Shown here piece after piece: positions 1 to 6,286 of a stretch of DNA of 9,058 bases. The notes below the pieces were generated by a model that made no database searches, was not told the origin of the DNA, and was given only the letters and a program-made list of their open reading frames with translations. Source of the stretch: JAGDXZ01 sp049966915 (lineage in GTDB: Archaea; Micrarchaeota; Micrarchaeia; Micrarchaeales; CABMGC01). Location: assembly GCA_049966915.1 (NCBI GenBank), contig JBMFTS010000030.1:1-9058 (forward strand). Reading direction: 5' to 3'. The position numbers and the translations under genes are program-made. The first letter of the stretch is position 1. Each line of letters opens with the position of its first letter.

Positions 1-43
1 GGTGCACGTAGGTGGGCAGGTTTGAAACAAATAGACGTGCACC
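1..43. repeat. 9-bp inverted repeat at the window edge
   Basis: GGTGCACGT at 1-9 is the exact reverse complement of ACGTGCACC at 35-43, leaving a 25-nt spacer. The arms contain the self-palindrome GTGCAC. It lies downstream of the rps3ae stop, so it could be a 3' hairpin of that transcript, a protein-binding site, or part of a gene cut by the window edge. I tried to fold it as the 3' half of a tRNA and found no acceptable T-arm. The arms are seen directly; the role is unknown. Confidence 0.4.
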
Positions 44-106
44 GTTGGAGTAAGTTTTGCAAAGAAAACTATATTAAGCTATCGCTCGCAGCGCTGAAAT
101 TTAGGT

Positions 107-670
107 TCAGAACTCTACCCTTTTTATCTCCAGCTTTGCCAGGGGCAGGACCTTGTTGAGCTGCTTGTGGCCCTCGCTCTGCATTTCGCTTGAAAGCATG
201 CTTTTTATGAGCTCGTCGCGCGTGTGCTTGCTAGCGTAGTCTTGCAAGAATGCTGTTAGCGCCCTGCGCAGCGCGCGCTTCTGCGACGCAGTGGCCTTGC
301 TCCTTGTGGTAAGAAGAAGCTTTGCTATTACGCTGCTGCCGTCCTTGGACTTTAGCTTGTCGTATGTATACAAAGCATCTGAGTGCCTCCTTACAAGCGA
401 GTGCAAGTAGCTAAACTGGCTTTCCAGGAACACCACCTGCGTGTTTGCCACGTTGTTCATCGCCTGGTTTATCTTGAGCCCGACAGTCATAAACGAGTGC
501 GATGCGTTGTGTGTTATCCACGACAGGCTTACTTTCATTATTCTGCCTATGGCAGCCTCGCTTTTTTCAGCAGGTATGCTGCCTATCACCTCGTTTCCAA
601 GGGTGTCTGGGGTTTTCACGTCAAGCCATTGCTTTGTCTTCCATTTTTCAGCTCCTTTCTGCGTTGCCAT
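107..670 (-). CDS. rps3ae: Small ribosomal subunit protein eS1 (S3Ae)
   Basis: A 187-residue protein of the archaeal/eukaryotic eS1 family, a component of the 30S platform near the mRNA exit. Family hallmarks run in order: basic KWKTKQW near residues 9-15, IGSIPAEK (29-36), IGRIMKVSLSWIT (41-53), the FLESQFSYLHSLVRR block (81-95), TRSKATASQKRALRR (122-136), and a C-terminal LAKLEIKRVEF that matches the usual LRRVEIRK-type ending. I place the start at the ATG at 670, not the in-frame GTG at 679, because AGGTG sits 6 nt before that ATG. The stop is TGA at 107-109. It is slightly shorter than typical archaeal homologues, which I recall as roughly 195-220 residues. It follows rps15 by 21 bp with its own Shine-Dalgarno and no separate TATA box, so it is probably cotranscribed with rps15. 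Confidence 0.93.
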   Translation of the reverse strand: MATQKGAEKWKTKQWLDVKTPDTLGNEVIGSIPAEKSEAAIGRIMKVSLSWITHNASHSFMTVGLKINQAMNNVANTQVVFLESQFSYLHSLVRRHSDALYTYDKLKSKDGSSVIAKLLLTTRSKATASQKRALRRALTAFLQDYASKHTRDELIKSMLSSEMQSEGHKQLNKVLPLAKLEIKRVEF

Positions 671-691
671 GTCAAGCACCTAGTCTAGTAA

Positions 692-1156
692 TCACGCTAC
701 CTTTATTATCAGCGCTGCCTGTTCTGGGTCGTACTTCCAGTCCTTCGGCAGCTTGCCCTGCTGCTTGTAATATTTGCTAAGCCTCCATATCTTCGATTCC
801 ACACGCTCCAGCCTTACGCTGTTGTGCACGTCGTTGTGGTGCTCCTTGATGTGCGCGCGCATCCTTACCGCACGCCTCATGAGGTCGAGCATGTCTGCAG
901 GAAGAGGCCTTTTCATGTTCTGCTTTAGCATATACTCGTTAAGTCGCATGCCTAGCACAGGCTTTACGTAAGGAATGTTGTGCTTGTCCTTGAGCACTTG
1001 GCCTATCTGCGCTGGCGACAAGCCCTGCTTGAAATAGCTGCCTATAAGCTCTTCTACCTCTTTTCTTTTGTCTTCGCCGTATCTCTGGGTCGATGCGCCC
1101 AAGTCGGGCTTTCTTGATTTGGCCTTTCCATGCCTTCTAGTATGCATTCTTGCCAT
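692..1156 (-). CDS. rps15: Small ribosomal subunit protein uS15
   Basis: A 154-residue protein that binds the central domain of 16S rRNA early in 30S assembly. It has the archaeal/eukaryotic form. The N-terminal extension opens MARMHTRRHGKAKSRKP, followed by a helical region with LSPAQIGQVLKDKHNIPYV (46-64). The universal S15 core follows: AHIKEHHNDVHN (101-112), LERVESKIWRLSKYYKQQG (116-134), and the archaeal ending LPKDWKYDPEQAALIIKVA. Length matches archaeal homologues of about 150 residues. The start is ATG at 1156, preceded by a weak AGTGA five nucleotides upstream; the stop is TGA at 692. It is the first gene of a leftward unit with rps3ae and has a TATA box about 45-50 bp upstream of the start. 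Identification is secure. Confidence 0.95.
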   Translation of the reverse strand: MARMHTRRHGKAKSRKPDLGASTQRYGEDKRKEVEELIGSYFKQGLSPAQIGQVLKDKHNIPYVKPVLGMRLNEYMLKQNMKRPLPADMLDLMRRAVRMRAHIKEHHNDVHNSVRLERVESKIWRLSKYYKQQGKLPKDWKYDPEQAALIIKVA

Positions 1157-1200
1157 GCATTCACTGTTGTCAATTTGAATTAGAGATATGACTGGAATAG

Positions 1201-1215
1201 TATAAATATCTTTTG
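1201..1215 (-). promoter_or_regulatory. TATA/BRE promoter of rps15-rps3ae
   Basis: Read leftward, the strand shows AAAAGATATTTATA, an A-rich BRE-like segment followed by a TATTTATA box. Archaeal initiation about 25 bp downstream would fall near 1178-1180 and give a leader of roughly 20 nt before the rps15 ATG. The match to archaeal promoter form is good, but there is no experimental support. Confidence 0.5.
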
Positions 1216-1226
1216 TTGCTTCCGGC

Positions 1227-1257
1227 TTTGTTGATTTAGTCTGACTTTGTCAACAAA
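1227..1257. repeat. 8-bp stem with 15-nt loop
   Basis: TTTGTTGA at 1227-1234 pairs perfectly with TCAACAAA at 1250-1257. The structure lies 9 bp past the stop of the doubtful small ORF (1267-1449) and just upstream of the rps15 promoter. It could end a leftward transcript coming from valS or the small ORF, or act as an operator for the ribosomal unit. No T-run follows on the leftward strand, so a terminator role is uncertain. A direct-repeat-like ACTTTG pair around 1244-1261 overlaps it. Confidence 0.4.
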
Positions 1258-1266
1258 CTTTGACTT

Positions 1267-1449
1267 CTAAACAAAGCCATTGCTTCCTTGTTTCTGCTGC
1301 TTCTTGATTTCGCTGGGAGACTGCGCAACAGTCAAATTATTGCAAACTATGTCTGCGCCTTGAAAATCCAACAAGCATTTTTCATAAAATTCGTCTTTAG
1401 CCCAGCTTTGCCAGGCTTGCACCCCGACAACTCTGGGGACCCTATACAT
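1267..1449 (-). CDS. Possible 60-residue leaderless protein, unrecognised
   Basis: This is an uncertain gene filling most of the 345-bp gap between valS and rps15. The ATG at 1449 opens 60 codons ending in TAG at 1267. The product has no signal peptide or membrane segment; it is Trp- and Gln-containing (VQAWQSWAKDEFYEK near residues 10-24) and ends in a Gln/Lys-rich tail. I recognise no family. In favour: a TATA-like GTATAAATC (1469-1477, leftward) is centred about 24 bp before the ATG, the spacing expected for a leaderless archaeal transcript, and the same arrangement precedes valS and pfdA here. Against: no homology that I can see, several TTG/GTT codons, and no Shine-Dalgarno. The gap could equally be noncoding. 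Confidence 0.28.
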   Translation of the reverse strand: MYRVPRVVGVQAWQSWAKDEFYEKCLLDFQGADIVCNNLTVAQSPSEIKKQQKQGSNGFV

Positions 1450-1501
1450 AATCACGTGTAAATGTTTAGATTTATACAAATTGCGCTAGCGGCTTCGCTT
1501 G

Positions 1502-3853
1502 CTACTTGAATATTGATATTTTTACGCCAATGCCCTCGAGCTCCGTTGCCGCCTCGCCCTGCTCCGCGCTCTGCACGTTCATCGCGCCCTGCAAGTCGGA
1601 GAGCGCGGCAGCGCCCAATCCGGAAACTGCGACCCTGCTCAAAGGAGCATTCAAGGCCATCTTGTTGTCGTGTTTCCACTGCCTTACAAATATTATTGCA
1701 GCATATGCCTTTCCGCCTTCCTTGGCAAGATCCTCGCTGAAAGGCACATCGGGGGTTGGCCATTTCGAGACGTGTATCGACTTGTCGCCGAGCACGCCGG
1801 CGTAAATTTCCTGGAATATGCGCTCCGCTACAAACGGAACGAACGGCGCAAGAAGCTTCAGAACGTTTATAAACACGGTATTTAGCACGTATTTTGCTGC
1901 GTTGTCGCTTGCGTAAACCCTCTTCTTGACAAACTCCAGATAGTTGTTGGCGAAGTCCCAGAAAAATTCCTCGGCCGCGTTCCTGGCTTTGAAATAATCA
2001 TAAGCTTCGAAATAGTCGGTGGCCTTTTCCACCGTGTTGTTAAGCCTGGACAAAATGTAGTTGTCTATCGGCGAAGACGGCTTTTCCACTACGTAATCGT
2101 TGCACGTTTTGCTTATGAATTTTGCAAGGTTCCAGAGCTTGTTCACCAGCCTTGAACCCGCTATCACTTCCTTTTCCTGGAATGAATTGTCCTCGCCAAG
2201 CACCGATGAACTTGCCCAGTACCTTACAGGATCGGCGCCGTATTTGCTTATGTACACATTAGGATCCACGATGTTGCCCTTCGACTTGTGCATGGGCTTG
2301 CCGTGGGGATCAAGTCCCTGCCCAGATATCATAAGGTTTTCCCACGGAATGTTGTTGGTATGAAGCAGCGACTTCACTATTGTTGTGAAGTCCCAGAAGG
2401 ATATTATCTCGTAGGCGTTAGCGCGAAGGCTCATCGGGTAAATCTTGTCAAGATACGCGTCGTCAAGGCCCCACCTGGCGTTTATCAGCGGCGTAAGCGA
2501 GGAAGTGGCCCAGGTATCCATTATGTCAGTTTCTGGCACGAACTCTTCTGAGCCGCACTCGCATTTCGTCTTTGGCTTGTCTACGAAAGGATTTACAGGC
2601 AAGTCCTGCTCCTCGGCGAGCTTAGGCCTGCCGCACTTCTTGCAGTACCACACCGGAAAATACACGCCGAAGTATCTTTGCCTGGATATGCACCAGTCCC
2701 ACTTCAGGCCGTTTACCCAGTTCTCGTACCTTACGCGCATATACTCCGGATGCCAACTTACCTTCCTGCCCTGTTCTATGAGCTTGTCCTTTAAATCGAG
2801 ATATGTTATGTACCACTGCTCTTTCATCAAATATTCTATCTCCGTGCCACATCTCTCGTGCACGTTCACCGAGTGCTCTATTTCTTCCTCTTTCACCACG
2901 AGCCCTGCCGCCTTGAGGTCCTCCACTATCTTCGCCCTGGCTTCCTTTATGCTGAGCCCTTTGTACGGATCTGCCGTAAGCTTGCCGTGGTCGTCTATTA
3001 TGAGCCTGAGCTCTAGCCCGTATGCCTTGTAAAGCGCTATATCGTTCTGGTCGCCGAATGTGCAGCACATCTCGGCGCCTGTGCCAAAATCAGGCCTTAT
3101 GCTTTCGTCCGCGTATACCTTTACCTCGCGATCTATGAGCGGCAGCTTGATCTGCTTGCCGACCAGATAGGAATAGCGCTTGTCATTCGGATTAACGAAA
3201 ATGCCAACACACGCCGGCAATAGCTCCGGCCTTGTCGTTGCTATTACTATGCCGCCGCCGAACCTGATATAAACTAGCTTGCTTTTCAGCGGCTTGTCTT
3301 CGAGTTCCATTTGCGAAACAACAGTTTTGCACTTGGGGCAGTAAAGAACAGGTGACTCCTTGCGGACTACCCTGCCCATCTTGTAAAGTTCTATGAAAGA
3401 CTTTTGCGAGATTTTCTGCACGTCCTTGCTCACGGTCTCATAAGTCAGCGACCAGTCGATGGACAGGCCGAGGCGCTTGAAAAGCGCAATGTACTTGTCA
3501 TTGTATTCCTTGATGTTCTTCTGCACAAGCTCCACGAACTCTTCCCTGCCCATGTCCTCTGCCACTATGTTGAACTTCTTTTCCATGAGCAGCTCCGTGG
3601 GCAGGCCGTTGTTGTCCAGGCCGAACGGGTAAAAAACATTGTAGCCGCGCATGCGCTTGTAGCGCGCAATGAACTCTGCCTGAGAATACGAAAAAACATG
3701 ACCCATGTGCAAATCGCCAGATACCGTCGGTGGGGGCGTGTCTATGGAATAAACGGGTTTGTCACTAGACTTGTCAAATGCAAACAGACGCTCGCGTTCC
3801 CACAGCTCCAATGCTTTCTGCTCTTCAGACGCCGGATCGTACTTGTCTTCCAT
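1502..3853 (-). CDS. valS: Valyl-tRNA synthetase
   Basis: A 783-residue class Ia synthetase that charges tRNA-Val and hydrolyses mischarged Thr-tRNA-Val. Seen in order: SIDTPPPTVSGDLHMGH with the HIGH signature as HMGH (49-52); GLDNNGLPTE (78-87); a zinc-type CPKC (172-175); the CP1 editing domain with TTRPELLPACVG (206-217) and GTGAEMCCTFGDQND (257-271); WCISRQRYFG (387-396); a second zinc knuckle with CKKC (404-407) and CEC (431-433); MDTWATSS (445-452); and the KMSKS equivalent as PMHKS (520-524). The anticodon-binding helical domain follows from about 590. Editing and zinc motifs are of the archaeal type. It is short for ValRS (commonly about 860-950) and ends without the long C-terminal coiled-coil arm of bacterial enzymes. 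The start is ATG at 3853; the frame stays open upstream, but a TATA box lies in that extension. Probably monocistronic and leaderless. Confidence 0.96.
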   Translation of the reverse strand: MEDKYDPASEEQKALELWERERLFAFDKSSDKPVYSIDTPPPTVSGDLHMGHVFSYSQAEFIARYKRMRGYNVFYPFGLDNNGLPTELLMEKKFNIVAEDMGREEFVELVQKNIKEYNDKYIALFKRLGLSIDWSLTYETVSKDVQKISQKSFIELYKMGRVVRKESPVLYCPKCKTVVSQMELEDKPLKSKLVYIRFGGGIVIATTRPELLPACVGIFVNPNDKRYSYLVGKQIKLPLIDREVKVYADESIRPDFGTGAEMCCTFGDQNDIALYKAYGLELRLIIDDHGKLTADPYKGLSIKEARAKIVEDLKAAGLVVKEEEIEHSVNVHERCGTEIEYLMKEQWYITYLDLKDKLIEQGRKVSWHPEYMRVRYENWVNGLKWDWCISRQRYFGVYFPVWYCKKCGRPKLAEEQDLPVNPFVDKPKTKCECGSEEFVPETDIMDTWATSSLTPLINARWGLDDAYLDKIYPMSLRANAYEIISFWDFTTIVKSLLHTNNIPWENLMISGQGLDPHGKPMHKSKGNIVDPNVYISKYGADPVRYWASSSVLGEDNSFQEKEVIAGSRLVNKLWNLAKFISKTCNDYVVEKPSSPIDNYILSRLNNTVEKATDYFEAYDYFKARNAAEEFFWDFANNYLEFVKKRVYASDNAAKYVLNTVFINVLKLLAPFVPFVAERIFQEIYAGVLGDKSIHVSKWPTPDVPFSEDLAKEGGKAYAAIIFVRQWKHDNKMALNAPLSRVAVSGLGAAALSDLQGAMNVQSAEQGEAATELEGIGVKISIFK

Positions 3854-3874
3854 GAAATTGTTATTGTGCGAATG

Positions 3875-3886
3875 TATTAATAAAAG
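3875..3886 (-). promoter_or_regulatory. TATA box of valS
   Basis: The leftward strand reads CTTTTATTAATA here, centred about 27 bp before the valS ATG at 3853. No Shine-Dalgarno is present in the intervening bases, so transcription probably starts at or within a base or two of the ATG. This also argues against translation of the 40-codon open extension upstream of the ATG. Confidence 0.45.
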
Positions 3887-3904
3887 TGATGCGCAAAACG
3901 GCGG

Positions 3905-3943
3905 TTTTTTTGCATGACAAAACACTGAAAACCTGCAAAAAAA
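3905..3943. repeat. 10-bp inverted repeat in the valS-tfb divergent region
   Basis: TTTTTTTGCA at 3905-3914 and TGCAAAAAAA at 3934-3943 are exact reverse complements with a 19-bp spacer. The element lies upstream of both the valS TATA box and the tfb promoters, so neither transcript should contain it. That favours a DNA-level role (operator or bend) over an RNA hairpin. A-tracts centred near 3920, 3929, 3940 and 3950 recur about every 10 bp, as in intrinsically curved DNA. Sequence and spacing are seen; function is inference. Confidence 0.5.
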
Positions 3944-3981
3944 TGGCAAAATCAAGTCAGATAACTGCGGCAAAACATAAC

Positions 3982-3996
3982 CGAAAGGTTTAAATA
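3982..3996 (+). promoter_or_regulatory. Strong distal BRE/TATA promoter of tfb
   Basis: CGAAAGGTTTAAATA is a near-ideal archaeal BRE plus TATA box. Initiation about 25 bp downstream would fall near 4015-4020 and give a leader of about 55-60 nt before tfb. A further AT-rich TTTATATATT at 4001-4010 blurs the exact box. The core CCGAAA..GGTTTA is also found at the rfcS promoter. Confidence 0.55.
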
Positions 3997-4029
3997 TCTA
4001 TTTATATATTATCTTATCGCTTGTTTTTA

Positions 4030-4043
4030 GAAAACTTTTTAAA
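4030..4043 (+). promoter_or_regulatory. Proximal BRE/TATA promoter of tfb
   Basis: GAAAACTTTTTAAA reads as an A-rich BRE followed by a TTTTTAAA TATA box. Initiation about 25 bp downstream, near 4063-4066, would give a leader of about 12 nt that still contains the GTGAT Shine-Dalgarno (4069-4073). It lies about 45 bp downstream of the distal promoter. Either or both may be used. Confidence 0.45.
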
Positions 4044-4076
4044 GCTATCTTATGCTTACCGAGAATAAGTGATAAA

Positions 4077-5147
4077 ATGGCAAAAAAAGAAACACGGACA
4101 AAGGCAAAGAGGAATAAGGAGTCAGAAGCAGGAAACCGGAGGCTTCCTGAGCAGGCGCACGCAGGCGCAGCGGAGCACAGTGCTGCAGAGCAGGAGCAGG
4201 TAGCGATAAGCCACACGCCTTCAGGAACAGTGATAAAGGAAAGGCCAAGGGTATGCCCGAGCTGTGGCAGCACCGATATAATATACGACGCAGAAAAGGG
4301 CGAGTACGTCTGCAACAACTGCGGACTGGTGCTTGAGGCAAATGTCGTGGACAACGGGCCCGAATGGCGCGCGTTCGACGCAGATCAGAGAAACGAGCGC
4401 GCAAGGACCGGAGCGCCAATAAAGTACATGAAGCCAAACAAGGGTCTTGTAACCGAAATAGACATGTACAACAAAGACATACGCGGCGCCAAGCTGCCTT
4501 CGAAGAGGCAGGCGCAGCTTTACAGAATAAGAAAATGGCACAAACGCGCCAGCATAGCAAGCTCTAGCGAAAGGAACTACCTGGTTGCGCTTCCGGAGCT
4601 TAGCAGGGTAGCAAGCTATCTCGGCTTGCCGGACAACATACGCGAAAGCGCAGCGCTGCTTTACAGGCAGTGCGTAAAGAACAATTTGATAAGGGGCAGG
4701 CCCATAGAAACGGTGGTGAACGCGGCACTTTACACCATATGCAGGCAGACAGACATGCCAAGAACGCTGGACGAAATAGCTCAAATTTCTGGCGTGCCCA
4801 AGAAAGAGATAGGAAGAACTTACAGGATCATAGTGCACGAGCTAAACCTCAAGGTGCCTCTTACGAATCCGGTAAGCTACGTGCCCAGATACGTAGCTGC
4901 GCTGAAGCTAAGCGGCGAAGCGCAGGAAAAGGCAGACGAACTGCTGAAGCGCGCCATGAAGAAGGGCCTTGTAAGCGGCAGAAGCCCGACTGGCGTATGC
5001 GCAGCAGCGGTGTACATAGCAAGCGCGCTGGCAGGGGAGCGCAGAACGCAGAAGGAAGTGGCAGAAGTGGCCGGCGTTACAGAAGTTACAATAAGAAACA
5101 GGTATAGGGAGCTCAAGAAAGAGCTTAACATAGACGTCAACCTGTAA
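4077..5147 (+). CDS. tfb: Transcription initiation factor B (TFIIB homologue)
   Basis: A 356-residue TFB, which bridges TBP-bound promoter DNA and archaeal RNA polymerase. Order seen: an unusual charged, Ala/Gln/Glu-rich tail (1-57); a zinc ribbon with CPSC (60-63) and CNNC (79-82); the B-reader/linker with PEWRAFD (95-101) and ARTGAPIKYMKPNKGL (109-124); and two cyclin-like repeats at about 160-255 and 256-350. The second repeat ends in the BRE-reading helix-turn-helix (TQKEVAEVAGVTEVTIRNRYREL, 324-346 approximately). All four zinc cysteines are present. Archaeal TFBs are commonly about 300-320 residues, so the extra length is the N-terminal tail. The ATG at 4077 follows GTGAT by 3 nt. Two candidate promoters lie upstream, raising the possibility that TFB regulates itself. 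The membrane-protein gene begins 8 bp after its TAA stop and is probably cotranscribed. Confidence 0.97.
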   Translation: MAKKETRTKAKRNKESEAGNRRLPEQAHAGAAEHSAAEQEQVAISHTPSGTVIKERPRVCPSCGSTDIIYDAEKGEYVCNNCGLVLEANVVDNGPEWRAFDADQRNERARTGAPIKYMKPNKGLVTEIDMYNKDIRGAKLPSKRQAQLYRIRKWHKRASIASSSERNYLVALPELSRVASYLGLPDNIRESAALLYRQCVKNNLIRGRPIETVVNAALYTICRQTDMPRTLDEIAQISGVPKKEIGRTYRIIVHELNLKVPLTNPVSYVPRYVAALKLSGEAQEKADELLKRAMKKGLVSGRSPTGVCAAAVYIASALAGERRTQKEVAEVAGVTEVTIRNRYRELKKELNIDVNL

Positions 5148-5155
5148 GTGTTCCG

Positions 5156-5593
5156 ATGCGTCGCCAGCTTGCAGTAGCCTTTGTTTTTGTGTTGGTTTTG
5201 GCGCTTGGCCGCATTGTGCGAGGCCAGGCGCTTAACGCGACCACAATCAACAGCAGCAGCGCAAACGCCACGATAGCCAAGGCCGCGGCGTACGTGTACA
5301 AGATAAACGAAAGCACGTATCTCATATTTCAGCCCAATCTCACGACAGCATACAAATACCTTGACAAAGCTAGGAAGGCGCTGAACGAGTCGCCTTACCT
5401 TGCCGCAACATACGCGCAATATGCTGTGGTTTCGGCAAACCGGGCCTACAACAAGCTTAACGCATACCGGGATGCCTCGGCAGTAGTGATGCTAATCATA
5501 ACCGCGGCGATTGCAGCGGCGTTGTACCACGTGATGAAAAGGCCCAACGCTAAACGGGAAAAGCGCGGCAGGGCGCGAAATGCGGCACGCTGA
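5156..5593 (+). CDS. Small sequon-rich membrane protein, unrecognised
   Basis: I do not recognise the family. The 145-residue product starts with a basic-hydrophobic segment (MRRQLAVAFVFVLVLALG, 1-18) that looks like a Sec signal peptide, possibly cleaved near 23-25. The middle part (about 25-105) is Ala/Tyr/Asn-rich and helical, with six N-glycosylation sequons: N27-A-T, N32-S-S, N37-A-T, N51-E-S, N61-L-T and N77-E-S. A second hydrophobic segment spans about 107-125. The tail from 128 is strongly basic, with many Lys and Arg. This predicts an outward-facing, probably glycosylated ectodomain anchored near its C-terminus with the basic tail in the cytoplasm. The helical stretch at 62-104 vaguely recalls tetratricopeptide-like pairing, but I cannot claim it. 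The ATG follows the tfb stop by 8 bp, implying translational linkage to tfb. Confidence 0.75.
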   Translation: MRRQLAVAFVFVLVLALGRIVRGQALNATTINSSSANATIAKAAAYVYKINESTYLIFQPNLTTAYKYLDKARKALNESPYLAATYAQYAVVSANRAYNKLNAYRDASAVVMLIITAAIAAALYHVMKRPNAKREKRGRARNAAR

Positions 5594-5613
5594 GTTGCAG
5601 CAAAACGCGAAGG

Positions 5614-5635
5614 CAGCTTTACTTTCTTGAAGCTG
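5614..5635. terminator. Possible bidirectional terminator at a convergent junction
   Basis: CAGCTT (5614-5619) and AAGCTG (5630-5635) form a 6-bp stem around a 10-nt loop in the 56-bp gap between the membrane-protein gene and the HAD gene, which converge here. A pyrimidine-rich TTTACTTTCTT lies in it on the rightward strand, the kind of T-rich signal archaeal polymerase terminates at. The stem is short and chance occurrence is possible. Confidence 0.3.
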
Positions 5636-5649
5636 TCATTATTGCAAAA

Positions 5650-6261
5650 TTACGCAAGACGCAACTTGTTGCCAAGCGCAGGACGCTCAAGCTGCGCCAG
5701 CTCGCTTTGCCTTGCAACCATTTCCATTTCTTTCACCTTGCCGCTTACCTCGTTCCACGTGCACATGCTTAACAGCTTGCTCTTACCGGCATAGGCTTCG
5801 TTGTAAGGCCATCTTATAAGTATTGCAAACCCGCCCCTGTTTACTTGCTCGAGCGCCACCTCACCGTAATCCTCGATGAGCACGAACAGGCCGTAGTCTG
5901 GCTTTTTGAGCGGCTTTGCCACTACGTGAAATTCGTCATACGGGATGCTGTTTTGCGTGAGCCAGCTCTTTAGAGTGCTTTCGTCCGCCTGGTGGTTGCT
6001 TGTCACAATCACTATTTCAAATTTGGCATGAAGGCCTTGCACAGTCTCCACAGCGCCAGGCATGGGCTTTATGTCATTCGGCTTACTCCAGACTTCCTTG
6101 AAGAGCTCGTTCACTTTTTTGTTGTTTATTCCCAATGCGTCTGAAAGATCGTACGTGTCTTTGTTAAGCGAGAGCCCTCTTTCGCTTACTACTTTCTGCA
6201 GGCGTTCTTGGGTGTTTGCAAGAGTGTTATCTATGTCTATGCCTATTCTGCGCTTTTCCAT
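5650..6261 (-). CDS. HAD-superfamily phosphatase, 5'-nucleotidase-like
   Basis: A 203-residue soluble hydrolase. Motif I is GIDIDNTLA with nucleophile D9 and acid/base D11. Motif II is IVIVTSNH, with T87 or S88 as the hydroxyl residue. Motif III is a lysine in VAKPLKKPDY (K116 or K119/K120). Motif IV is LIEDYGE with E130-D131. The insertion between motifs I and II is helical and small (C1-type cap), as in the NT5C deoxyribonucleotidase group, so a nucleotide or small phosphoester is a plausible substrate; exact activity cannot be read from sequence. ATG at 6261 is preceded by AGGA four nucleotides upstream. It lies 70 bp downstream of ftsY and may be cotranscribed or use its own weak promoter. 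No functional link to ftsY is evident. The last 30 residues are less conserved-looking. Confidence 0.82.
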   Translation of the reverse strand: MEKRRIGIDIDNTLANTQERLQKVVSERGLSLNKDTYDLSDALGINNKKVNELFKEVWSKPNDIKPMPGAVETVQGLHAKFEIVIVTSNHQADESTLKSWLTQNSIPYDEFHVVAKPLKKPDYGLFVLIEDYGEVALEQVNRGGFAILIRWPYNEAYAGKSKLLSMCTWNEVSGKVKEMEMVARQSELAQLERPALGNKLRLA

Positions 6262-6286
6262 AGTGTCCTGACTATTGTGTTTTTGG

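Noticed and set aside
1..43. Truncated tRNA at the left edge
   Set aside because: The terminal repeat resembles an acceptor stem, but no TTCRANN-type T-loop with a paired 5-bp stem can be placed, and the arm is 9 bp rather than 7.
2445..3032. 195-codon rightward open frame inside valS
   Set aside because: It is antisense to conserved ValRS editing-domain sequence, is Ser/Phe/His-rich without recognisable motifs, and has no promoter or ribosome site.
3854..3973. 40-codon in-frame extension upstream of the valS ATG
   Set aside because: It starts with residues unlike any synthetase leader, contains the TATA box that best explains valS transcription, and the family N-terminus aligns at MEDKYDPASEEQKALELWER.
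4221..4838. 205-codon leftward open frame inside tfb
   Set aside because: It mirrors the conserved TFB cyclin region. Its composition (Tyr/Val/Cys/Arg-rich) is a reading-frame artefact of that gene.
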